Origin: JAEUNJ01 sp052035955 | GTDB taxonomy: Bacteria > Pseudomonadota > Gammaproteobacteria > Burkholderiales > Rhodocyclaceae | Reading direction: 5' to 3' | Assembly: GCA_052035955.1 (NCBI GenBank) | Contig: JBPOHD010000115.1 | Location: 1 to 10,623 of the forward strand | DNA length: 10,623 nt | Notes under the pieces: generated by a model | The model's input: the letters and a program-made list of their open reading frames with translations, nothing else | Told to the model about the DNA's origin: nothing | Databases searched by the model: none | Shown here: positions 1-5,655 of the stretch, piece after piece | Numbering within the stretch: position 1 is the stretch's first letter | Layout of the letters: each line of letters opens with the position of its first letter | Made by a program: the position numbers and the translations under genes

Positions 1-55
1 CCCGCCCCCCGCCCCAGGGCGGGGGTGACGGAAGTTCGCCGGCTGCGCCGGCTCC
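1..55 (-). repeat. Palindromic repeat family, copy A (inverted orientation)
   Basis: Read on the minus strand from 55 to 1, this begins GGAGCCG, continues through GGCGAACTTCCGTCACCCCC and ends in a hairpin. On the plus strand the perfect 9-bp stem is 6-14 (CCCCCGCCC) with 17-25 (GGGCGGGGG) and a 2-base loop. It matches copy B at 375-439 in the opposite orientation, with 19 of 20 bases identical in the GGCGAAC(T/A)TCCGTCACCCCC core. It may continue past the left edge and it lies inside the cobS frame. Confidence 0.6.
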
Positions 56-359
56 GGGCACCACGTTCGATTTCCCCTTGGGGCGGCCCGGCGGGGAAAT
101 CCTGGCGAAATCCAAGCCCCTGGCCCGCAAGCTCGGCCAGGGCGAACTGGCCGTGGCGGCGGTGTTCGGCCTGGCGCCGAGCCTCTTCCTGCCCTGGCCC
201 GAGATGCTGGTGGCCATCACCGGCGCCACCCTGGCCGCCTGGATGGGCGGGCGCTACTTCCTCCGGCGCATCGGCGGCTACACCGGCGACTGCCTGGGCG
301 CCACCCAGCAGGCCGCGGAACTGCTCTTCTACCTGAGCCTGCTGTGCGTGTTCTCCTGA
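1..359 (+). CDS. cobS: CobS, adenosylcobinamide-GDP ribazoletransferase, C-terminal part
   Basis: CobS joins adenosylcobinamide-GDP to alpha-ribazole (phosphate), the last assembly step of cobalamin; it is an integral inner-membrane enzyme. The frame is open from the left edge and ends at TGA 357-359. From about base 108 the product reads KSKPLARKLGQGELAVAAVFGL, then hydrophobic segments and the family's C-terminal signature RRIGGYTGDCLGATQQAAEL. The following gene encodes a CobC-type phosphatase, which fits. The oddity is upstream: bases 3-107 of the same frame translate to a Gly/Pro/Ala-rich stretch ending in FDFPLGRPGGEILA, where CobS normally has a membrane segment and a short Tyr/Arg/Glu-rich loop. 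That stretch coincides with an inverted copy of the repeat described at 1-55 and with a 9-bp inverted repeat (69-77 with 93-101). The gene may therefore be interrupted or may carry an in-frame palindromic insertion; the start lies outside the window. The family call is firm, intactness is not. Confidence 0.75.
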   Translation, partial: RPPPQGGGDGSSPAAPAPGTTFDFPLGRPGGEILAKSKPLARKLGQGELAVAAVFGLAPSLFLPWPEMLVAITGATLAAWMGGRYFLRRIGGYTGDCLGATQQAAELLFYLSLLCVFS

Positions 360-374
360 GCCGCCACCCCCGCG

Positions 375-439
375 GGAGCCGCGTCCGCGAGGCGAACATC
401 CGTCACCCCCTTCCGCGGACAAAGGGGCCGGGGGGAAGG
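375..439 (+). repeat. Palindromic repeat family, copy B, between cobS and cobC
   Basis: This begins GGAGCCG at 375, has the core GGCGAACATCCGTCACCCCC at 391-410, and then a weaker hairpin: CCCCTT 407-412 pairs with AAGGGG 422-427, around an inner CCGCGG palindrome at 413-418. The end of the copy, GGGGGAAGG at 431-439, is the only purine-rich stretch upstream of the cobC GTG at 442, so the repeat appears to provide that gene's Shine-Dalgarno sequence. It fills nearly all of the cobS-cobC gap. Confidence 0.6.
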
Positions 440-441
440 TC

Positions 442-1041
442 GTGAAACTGTTCCTGGTCCGCCACCCGAAGCCCGACGTCGCCGAAGGCACCTGCTACGG
501 CCGCACGGACCTGGGCCTGGCCGAGGACCCGGCGGCCTGCGCCGGCCGCCTGCGCGGCCTGCTGCCCGATGCGGCGCCGGTCTGGTCCAGCCCCCTGAGC
601 CGCTGCCTGCGCCTGGCCGAGGCCCTGCATCCGGCGCCGCGGGTGGATGCGCGCCTGGTCGAGGCCGATTTCGGCGCCTGGGAGATGACCCCCTGGAAGC
701 GGATCGGCCGCCAGGCCATCGACGGCTGGGTGGCCGATCCGCTCCACTTCGCGGCCCACGGCGGCGAGAGCGTCGCCATGCTGCACGCCCGGGTGGCCCA
801 GTTCCTTGCCGGCCTGGCCGACCTGGCCAACCCGGCCGAAGTCGGGGAGGCCGCCGGGGCGGTCCCCGAGGCGGTCGTCGTCGCCCATGCCGGAGTCATG
901 AAGGTGGCGGTGGGCGAGCTGCTCGGCCTGCCGCCCCGGGACTGGCTGGGCCTGCAGTTCGAGTTCGGCACGGCCACCGCCCTCGAAGGATCGGCGCCGG
1001 GCGACTTCCAACTGCTCTGGCAGAATAGGACCGATGGCTGA
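442..1041 (+). CDS. cobC: CobC-type histidine phosphatase (alpha-ribazole phosphatase)
   Basis: A 199-residue histidine phosphatase of the phosphoglycerate mutase-like superfamily. In the cobalamin pathway such enzymes remove the 5'-phosphate from alpha-ribazole phosphate (or from adenosylcobalamin phosphate) in the cytoplasm. The N-terminal motif is LVRHPKP with the phospho-accepting His at residue 8 (RHP instead of the usual RHG). CYGRTDLGL at 18-26 is typical of alpha-ribazole phosphatases, SSPLSRC at 49-55 carries the second phosphate-binding Arg, Glu74 lies in EADFGAWE, and the second catalytic His149 is in VVAHAGVMK. Length is normal. The start is GTG at 442, chosen because MKLFLVRH begins the fold and GGGGGAAGG lies just upstream; that ribosome binding site falls in repeat copy B. 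The adjacent cobS supports a cobalamin role over a generic phosphatase. The stop overlaps the next gene's start by 8 bases. Confidence 0.85.
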   Translation: MKLFLVRHPKPDVAEGTCYGRTDLGLAEDPAACAGRLRGLLPDAAPVWSSPLSRCLRLAEALHPAPRVDARLVEADFGAWEMTPWKRIGRQAIDGWVADPLHFAAHGGESVAMLHARVAQFLAGLADLANPAEVGEAAGAVPEAVVVAHAGVMKVAVGELLGLPPRDWLGLQFEFGTATALEGSAPGDFQLLWQNRTDG

Positions 1042-2104
1042 ATTCGATCCGCGGCGGGTCCGCCGCGCCCTCGTCACCAAGCTGCGCCACCACGGCGACG
1101 TGCTGCTCGCCTCGCCGGTGTTCACCGCCCTCAAGCGGGCGGCGCCGGAGGCGGAGATCGACGCCCTGGTCTATGCCGAGACGGCCCCCATGCTCTCGGG
1201 GCACCCGGCCATCGCGCGCCTGCACGCCATCGACCGGCAGTGGAAGAAGGTGGGGATCGCCGGCCAGGCCGCCGCCGAGTGGGCCCTGCTCTCAGAACTG
1301 CGGGCGCGGCGCTACGACCTGGTGGTGCACCTGACCGAACACCCGCGCGGTGCCTGGCTGGCCCGCCTCAGCGGCGCCGCCCATGCCGTCTCCCTGCAGC
1401 GCCCGGGACGCTTCTGGCAGGGCAGCTTCAGCCACCTCTACCGCCTGGTGCCGCGCCGCCACACCGTCGAGCGCAACCTGGACGCCCTGCGCCGCATCGG
1501 CATCGCCGTCGAGGAGGCGGACAAGGCCCTGGTGCTGGTGCCCGGCGCCGCAGCCGAAGCGGCGATCGACACCCTGCTGGCCGCCCGCGGCCTGGCAGCG
1601 CAGCACTTCGTGCACCTGCACCCCGCCTCCCGCTGGCTGTTCAAGTGCTGGCCGGCGGAGAAGGTGGGCGACCTGGTGGACCGGCTCGCCGAACACGGCC
1701 TTCCCGTCGTCCTCACCGCCGCCCCGGACGAGCGGGAGCGTGCCCTGGTGGACGCCGTGGTGGCCGCCGCCCGCTCGCCGGTGGTGAACCTGGCGGGACA
1801 ACTGAGCCTGAAGGAACTGGCCGCGCTGGCCGCCCGGGCCCGGCTGTTCGTCGGCGTCGACTCGGCGCCCATGCACATCGCCGCCGCCATGGGCACGCCC
1901 AGCGTCGCCCTGTTCGGCCCCTCTGGGGAGACCGAGTGGGGCCCCTGGCGGGTCGCCAGCCGGGTCATCGTCTCGTCGGAGCACGCCTGCCGCCCCTGCG
2001 GCCAGGACGGCTGCGCCGGCAGCAAGGTGAGCGACTGCCTGACCACGCTCTCCGTGGACCGGGTGTTCGCCGCCTGCGGGGAACTGCTCGATCGATTCGA
2101 ATGA
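1034..2104 (+). CDS. waaQ: LPS heptosyltransferase III-type glycosyltransferase (GT9, WaaQ/RfaQ)
   Basis: A 356-residue GT9 family protein that would transfer a heptose from ADP-heptose to the inner core of lipopolysaccharide at the cytoplasmic face of the inner membrane. The N-terminal TKLRHHGDVLLASPVF (residues 15-30) contains the putative catalytic Asp22 and matches the KLRHHGD start of E. coli WaaQ. The C-terminal nucleotide-sugar domain has HPASRWLFKCWP (196-207, the FKCW of WaaQ), LAGQLSLKEL (253-262) and the donor-site motif VGVDSAPMHIAAAMG (273-287). A Cys cluster at 319, 322, 327 and 335 near the C terminus is common in GT9. The ATG at 1034 has AGGA at 1027-1030 and overlaps the cobC stop, so the two genes are probably co-transcribed although their pathways differ. 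The stop lies only 4 bases before the inverted-repeat element at 2108. The family is certain; the exact core position (heptose III) is inferred. Confidence 0.85.
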   Translation: MAEFDPRRVRRALVTKLRHHGDVLLASPVFTALKRAAPEAEIDALVYAETAPMLSGHPAIARLHAIDRQWKKVGIAGQAAAEWALLSELRARRYDLVVHLTEHPRGAWLARLSGAAHAVSLQRPGRFWQGSFSHLYRLVPRRHTVERNLDALRRIGIAVEEADKALVLVPGAAAEAAIDTLLAARGLAAQHFVHLHPASRWLFKCWPAEKVGDLVDRLAEHGLPVVLTAAPDERERALVDAVVAAARSPVVNLAGQLSLKELAALAARARLFVGVDSAPMHIAAAMGTPSVALFGPSGETEWGPWRVASRVIVSSEHACRPCGQDGCAGSKVSDCLTTLSVDRVFAACGELLDRFE

Positions 2105-2107
2105 CTG

Positions 2108-2393
2108 ACCACCAAGACACCAAGAGCACCAAGGCTCACCAAGGAAGGCAGTGCAAGGCACCGCCCGACGGGCGACAGGTTTTCGGGCTTCCGTGCGGCG
2201 CGGTGGCGCGACGGAGAGCAGGGTACGGAAGCAACCAGGCCACCGGACGTCAAACCTCACGCGGACGAATGACGAGCAGTTCCCGCATGCCGGGCCCGTT
2301 TCGTCTTTCCCCACGCCCGTGCGCTTCCAGGCCGGCGTTTGCGCGGCCAAAGGTCTCGTTGGTGCCCCTTGGTGCTCTTGGTGTCTTGGTGGT
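2108..2393. repeat. 286-bp non-coding element with long terminal inverted repeats
   Basis: Bases 2108-2134 are perfectly complementary to 2367-2393 (27 of 27). The pairing extends inward to 2144/2357 with 34 of 37 matches. Each arm is a run of near-tandem units of about 9 bases built on CACCAAG (plus strand, left arm) or CTTGGTG (right arm). The interior of about 210 bp shows no transposase or other recognisable protein; it has an 8-bp inverted repeat (GCTTCCGT 2187-2194 with ACGGAAGC 2225-2232). It occupies almost the whole gap between waaQ and the next gene: 3 bases after the waaQ stop and 18 bases before the next start. It resembles a MITE-like or other passively mobilised repeat; from general recollection, CACCAAGACACCAAG-type repeats are widespread in proteobacterial genomes and often yield false proteins. 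No obvious target-site duplication is visible. Confidence 0.8.
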
Positions 2394-2411
2394 TCGCTTC
2401 GGGACGTTGAA

Positions 2412-3551
2412 TTGAAGCTCGCCGTCGTCCGCCAGAAATACACCCCCTTCGGCGGCGCCGAGCGCTTCGTCGAGCGGGCGCTCAACGCCCTGCGCGAGGA
2501 GGGCACCGAGGTGACCCTGCTCTGCCGCAGCTGGGAGGGCGCCGAGGCGGCGAGCTTCCCGGTGGAGGTCTGCGATCCGCCCTGGCCGCGCTGGATGGGC
2601 CGCCTGGCCAGGGACCGCAGCTTCGCAGAGGGTATCGGGGCGATCATCGCCTCGGGGCGCTTCGACCTGGTCCAGTCCCACGAACGCATCCCCGGCTGCC
2701 ACGTCTTCCGCGCCGGCGACGGCGTTCATGCAAGCTGGCTGGAAATCCGCGACCGGGCCCGGGGACTACTTTCCTCCCTGTCCAGTCGCATATCCCCCTG
2801 GCATCGCTGGACCGTCGAGGCGGAGGCGGCCATGTTCCGCCACCCCAACCTGCGGGCGGTGATCTGCAATTCGGACGTGGTCCGCCAGGACATCGCCCGC
2901 CGCTTCGGCGTGCCGCCGGAGAAGCTGCGCCTGGTCAGGAACGGGGTGGACCTGGAACGCTTCCACCCGCGGCTGCGGGTCGAGCACCGCGCCCGGGTCC
3001 TGGCCGAACTCGGCATCCCGGCCGGGACGACGGTGGTCCTCTACGTGGGCTCCGGCTTCGAGCGCAAGGGCGTGCCCTTCCTATTGCGGGCCCTGGCGGC
3101 CATGGAGGACCGGCGGCCCTCGCTTCTGGTGGTCGGCAAGGACCGCTGGCAGCAGGCCATGGGCAAGCTGGCGGCCAAGCTCGGGGTGGCGAGCCGGGTG
3201 CGCTTCCTGGGCGGACTGAAGGACGTGGCGCCCCTCTACGGTGCCGCCGACCTGTTCTGCCTGCCCACCCTCTACGATCCCTTTCCCAACGCCGCCATGG
3301 AGGCCCTGGCGGCCGGCCTGCCGGTGGTCACGACGGGCAATTCGGGCGCGGCGGAGCTGATCCAGCCGGGGCGGAACGGCCTGGTCTGCGAGGCCGCCGA
3401 CGCGGCCGGCCTGGCCGCCGCCCTCGACGAACTGGCGGCCCCCGGCCGCGCCGCCGCCATGTCCCCGGCCGCCCGGGCCAGTGCCCTGCCCTGGCCGGTG
3501 GCCGACACGGCCCGGCGCCTGATCGCCCTCTACCGCGACCTCGGCGCCTGA
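2412..3551 (+). CDS. GT4 glycosyltransferase, WaaG-like LPS core glycosyltransferase
   Basis: A 379-residue GT-B fold glycosyltransferase of family 4. It most resembles WaaG, which adds the first outer-core hexose to heptose II of LPS in the cytoplasm. The N terminus MKLAVVRQKYTPFGGAERF has the nucleotide-sugar enzyme glycine loop (residues 11-17). The C-terminal domain begins near VRNGVDLERFHP (175-186), followed by YVGSGFERKGV (211-221; WaaG has an FGRKGV segment here), VRFLGGLKDV (263-272) and the donor-site region LYDPFPNAAMEALAAGLPVVTT (287-308). There the usual E-x7-E pair reads Asp289-x7-Glu297. The start is taken as TTG 2412 because homology begins there, with GGGA at 2401-2404. Longer in-frame starts such as GTG 2151 would translate the inverted-repeat element and are rejected. 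The neighbours (waaQ, msbA) support a core-assembly role. Sugar donor and linkage are not determined. Confidence 0.8.
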   Translation: MKLAVVRQKYTPFGGAERFVERALNALREEGTEVTLLCRSWEGAEAASFPVEVCDPPWPRWMGRLARDRSFAEGIGAIIASGRFDLVQSHERIPGCHVFRAGDGVHASWLEIRDRARGLLSSLSSRISPWHRWTVEAEAAMFRHPNLRAVICNSDVVRQDIARRFGVPPEKLRLVRNGVDLERFHPRLRVEHRARVLAELGIPAGTTVVLYVGSGFERKGVPFLLRALAAMEDRRPSLLVVGKDRWQQAMGKLAAKLGVASRVRFLGGLKDVAPLYGAADLFCLPTLYDPFPNAAMEALAAGLPVVTTGNSGAAELIQPGRNGLVCEAADAAGLAAALDELAAPGRAAAMSPAARASALPWPVADTARRLIALYRDLGA

Positions 3552-3582
3552 GGCGCACGGCGGGGGGTCCCCGGCCGCCCGC

Positions 3583-3588
3583 TATAAT
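3583..3588 (+). promoter_or_regulatory. Putative sigma-70 -10 box upstream of msbA
   Basis: A perfect TATAAT in the context GCTATAATCAGCG lies 32 bases after the previous stop codon and 35 bases before the msbA start. In this GC-rich sequence the hexamer is conspicuous. No recognisable -35 box lies 16-18 bases upstream (the stretch is G-rich), so the promoter is either weak, activator-dependent or not real. If used, it would give msbA and the genes behind it their own transcription start with a leader of about 30 bases. Confidence 0.5.
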
Positions 3589-3623
3589 CAGCGATTCTTT
3601 CCGCGCCAGGCCGCCCGCCTTCC

Positions 3624-5399
3624 GTGACCTCCGCCAAGGCCCCGATCAGCAGTTTCCAGATGTACCTGCGCCTGCTGGGCTACGTGCGCCCGCACTGGAA
3701 GGCCTTCCTGCTCGGCATCCTCGGCATGACCCTGCTGGCCGCCTCCGAGCCCCTGTTCCCGGCGCTGATGAAGGTGCTGCTCGACCGCGGGTTCACCGGC
3801 CAGCCGCGCGACGACCTCTGGCTGGCGCCGCTGGCCGTGGTCGGCATCTTCCTGCTGCGCGGCGTCCTCAGCTTCGTCACCGACTACACCATGTCGTGGA
3901 TCACCAACCGCCTGGTGTTCGACCTGCGCAACGTCATGTTCGGCCGCCTGCTGCAACTGCCGGCCCGCACCTACGACGACCAGAGCACGGGCCTGCTGAT
4001 CTCCAAGGTGACCAACGACGTGAACAACGTCACCGGCGCCGCCACCTCGGTGCTCACCGTGGCCGTCCGCGACACCCTGACCATCGCCTTCCTGCTCGCC
4101 TGGCTGGTGTACCTGAACTGGAAGCTGACCCTGGTCGCCCTGGCCGTGACGCCCCTGATCGCCGCCGTCGTGCAGGTCTTCAGCAAGCGCCTGCGGCGGG
4201 CCAGCCGGGCCACCCAGCACGCCATCGGCGACATCACCCGCATCCTCGAGGAGAGCATCAGCGGCCACAAGGTGGTGAAGATCTTCGGCGGCCAGGACTA
4301 CGAGTCGGGCCGCTTCGGCGAGGCCAACCAGCGCTTCCGCCGGCAGAACATGCGGCAGGCGGTGGCCGCGGCGGCGACCGTGCCCATCGTCCAGTTCTTC
4401 ACCTCGATCGCCGTCGCCGTCGTCATCTACATCGCCCTGCTGCAGTCCCAGACGGCGCAGACGACGGTGGGCGGCTTCGTCTCCTTCATCACCGCCATGC
4501 TGATGCTGCTGGCGCCGCTGAAGCGGCTGACAGACGTCAATGCGCCGCTGCAGCGGGGGCTGGCGGCGGCGGAGAGCGTCTTCGCCCTGCTCGACGAGCA
4601 GCCGGAGGAGGACAGCGGCGGCGGCCATACGCTGCGCGCCGAGGGCGCCGTGCGCTTCGCCGACCTTACCTTCTCCTATCCGGGCGCCGAGCGCCCGGCG
4701 GTGGCCGGCATCGACCTGGAGATGGCGCCGGGGCAGACCGTCGCCCTGGTCGGCCCCTCGGGCAGCGGCAAGACCACGCTGGCCAACCTGCTGCCGCGCT
4801 TCTACCACCTGTCGGACGGCGGCAGCGGCAGCATCCTGGTGGACGGCCAGCCGGCCGAGGCCCTGAGCCTCGCCTGCCTGCGCCGGAACATTGCCCTGGT
4901 CTCCCAGGACGTGGTGCTGTTCAACGACACGGTGGCCGCCAACATCGCCTACGGGGCCATGGCCGGTGCCACGCGGGAGGAAGTCGAGGCGGCCGCCCGG
5001 GCGGCCCACGCCCACGATTTCATCGTCGCCATGCCTGAGGGATACGAGACCATGGTCGGCGAGCGCGGCGTCAAGCTTTCCGGCGGCCAGCGCCAGCGCA
5101 TCGCGATCGCCCGGGCCCTGCTCAAGGACGCCCCCATCCTGGTCCTCGACGAAGCCACCTCGGCCCTCGATTCGGAATCCGAGCGCCAGGTCCAGGCCGC
5201 CCTGGAACGGCTGATGGAACATCGCACCACCCTGGTCATCGCCCACCGCCTGTCCACCATCGAGCGGGCCGACCGCATCGTCGTCCTCGACCGCGGCCGC
5301 ATCGTCGAATCCGGCACCCACGGCGAGCTGATCGCCCGCGACGGCCTCTACGGCCGCCTGCACCGGCTGCAGCGCGCCGCGGCCCAGGCCGCGCCATGA
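3624..5399 (+). CDS. msbA: MsbA, lipid A export ABC transporter (permease-ATPase)
   Basis: A 591-residue half-transporter with fused membrane and ATPase domains, which works as a homodimer to flip lipid A-core from the inner to the outer leaflet of the inner membrane. Residues about 20-320 form the six-helix type IV ABC exporter domain, including the coupling-loop region ISGHKVVKIFGGQ (212-224) typical of MsbA. The ATPase domain has Walker A GPSGSGKT (377-384), the Q-loop at SQDV (427-430), the signature LSGGQ (485-489), Walker B ILVLDE (505-510) and the switch His541. Length is normal for MsbA. The start is GTG 3624; no strong Shine-Dalgarno is visible and the predicted leader is short. Neighbouring LPS-core glycosyltransferases support MsbA over a general drug exporter. 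The TGA stop (5397-5399) overlaps an ATG at 5396, the hallmark of an operon joint, but a repeat cluster follows instead of the next gene. Confidence 0.92.
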   Translation: MTSAKAPISSFQMYLRLLGYVRPHWKAFLLGILGMTLLAASEPLFPALMKVLLDRGFTGQPRDDLWLAPLAVVGIFLLRGVLSFVTDYTMSWITNRLVFDLRNVMFGRLLQLPARTYDDQSTGLLISKVTNDVNNVTGAATSVLTVAVRDTLTIAFLLAWLVYLNWKLTLVALAVTPLIAAVVQVFSKRLRRASRATQHAIGDITRILEESISGHKVVKIFGGQDYESGRFGEANQRFRRQNMRQAVAAAATVPIVQFFTSIAVAVVIYIALLQSQTAQTTVGGFVSFITAMLMLLAPLKRLTDVNAPLQRGLAAAESVFALLDEQPEEDSGGGHTLRAEGAVRFADLTFSYPGAERPAVAGIDLEMAPGQTVALVGPSGSGKTTLANLLPRFYHLSDGGSGSILVDGQPAEALSLACLRRNIALVSQDVVLFNDTVAANIAYGAMAGATREEVEAAARAAHAHDFIVAMPEGYETMVGERGVKLSGGQRQRIAIARALLKDAPILVLDEATSALDSESERQVQAALERLMEHRTTLVIAHRLSTIERADRIVVLDRGRIVESGTHGELIARDGLYGRLHRLQRAAAQAAP

Positions 5400-5434
5400 C
5401 TCAGCCCCGTCTCGCGAGGCGCGCCTCCCGACCC

Positions 5435-5570
5435 GGAGCCGCCCAGCGGCGACCCACCGTCACCCGGTCCCGCCCGGCATCTGCCCTCGGCCGCCCCCAC
5501 CCATCGGGAGCCGCCCCGCGGCAACCCACCGTCACCCCCTCCCTCGGGGAGGGGGCTGGGGGGTGGGGGG
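5435..5570 (+). repeat. Palindromic repeat family, copies C and D (direct, 72 bp apart)
   Basis: Copy C (5435-5465) and the start of copy D (5507-5537) match at 29 of 31 bases: GGAGCCGCCC, then a (A/C)GCGGC(G/A) segment, then ACCCACCGTCACCC. Copy D continues into a perfect 9-bp hairpin, CCCCCTCCC (5535-5543) with GGGAGGGGG (5547-5555) around TCG, and then a G-rich tail to about 5570. The order GGAGCCG, CCGTCACCCCC, hairpin is the same as in copies A and B near cobS and cobC. Confidence 0.7.
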
Positions 5571-5576
5571 CCACCA

Positions 5577-5612
5577 ATTCCCCCACCGGGGAGCATTCCC
5601 CCACCGGGGAGC
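5577..5612 (+). repeat. Two perfect tandem 18-bp units
   Basis: The unit ATTCCCCCACCGGGGAGC occurs at 5577-5594 and again at 5595-5612 without change. Each unit can fold on itself (CCCC-ACC-GGGG). The second runs into a 9-bp inverted repeat, GGGGAGCGC (5606-5614) with GCGCTCCCC (5617-5625), nearly loopless as DNA. With copies C and D and the 5629-5655 hairpin it makes a cluster of structured DNA about 245 bp long. Confidence 0.75.
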
Positions 5613-5628
5613 GCTTGCGCTCCCCCGG

Positions 5629-5655
5629 GGTGAGGGTCACGCAGTGACCCTCACC
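5629..5655 (+). promoter_or_regulatory. Perfect 12-bp hairpin covering the ribosome binding site and start codon of the GT4 gene
   Basis: GGTGAGGGTCAC (5629-5640) is exactly complementary to GTGACCCTCACC (5644-5655), with the 3-base loop GCA. The left arm contains the only Shine-Dalgarno-like sequence (GGTGAGGG, 5629-5635). The right arm begins with the GTG start codon at 5644. In mRNA both would be paired, so free ribosomes should initiate poorly. A ribosome translating the leader frame 5396-5647 would open the stem and terminate on the start codon. The pairing is seen directly; the regulatory effect is inferred. Confidence 0.55.

Larger units (their letters stand above)
5396..5647 (+). other. 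Repeat-derived leader reading frame (83 codons) bridging msbA and the next gene
   Basis: The ATG at 5396 overlaps the msbA stop (ATGA), and the frame's TGA at 5645-5647 overlaps the GTG start of the glycosyltransferase (GTGA at 5644-5647). The product would be Arg/Pro/Thr-rich and internally repetitive: GAAQRRPTVT/GAAPRQPTVT, 24 codons apart, then SPTGEHSPTGER. It is built almost wholly from the DNA repeats, resembles no protein known to me, and is probably not a functional product. Its likely meaning is as a path for ribosomes leaving msbA to reach the next gene, whose start lies in a hairpin. Open frames arise easily in GC-rich DNA, so the 4-base overlaps at both ends are the only argument that it is translated. 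Confidence 0.35.

Noticed and set aside
25..336. 103-codon plus-strand frame overlapping the cobS end
   Set aside because: Its Trp/Ser/Pro-rich translation has no similarity to a known family, whereas the other frame gives the CobS C terminus.
2108..2393. Insertion sequence with its own transposase
   Set aside because: The interior is only about 210 bp and no transposase fragment can be read in any frame.
3552..3582. Terminator between the WaaG-like gene and msbA
   Set aside because: The stretch is G- and C-rich with short self-complementary pieces, but it has no clear stem-loop with a T-run.
3588..5363. Very long open frame (591 codons) on the minus strand opposite msbA
   Set aside because: It is the antisense shadow of msbA in GC-rich DNA. 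Its translation is low-complexity Gly/Ala/Gln/His-rich with no domain, while the plus strand encodes all ABC transporter motifs.
5577..5612. Possible CRISPR array
   Set aside because: There are only two units of 18 bp, directly adjacent with no spacers, and no cas genes nearby. These are simple tandem repeats.
5396..5647. A genuine small protein gene
   Set aside because: The peptide is made of repeat translations and has no recognisable domain. Kept only as a possible leader frame.
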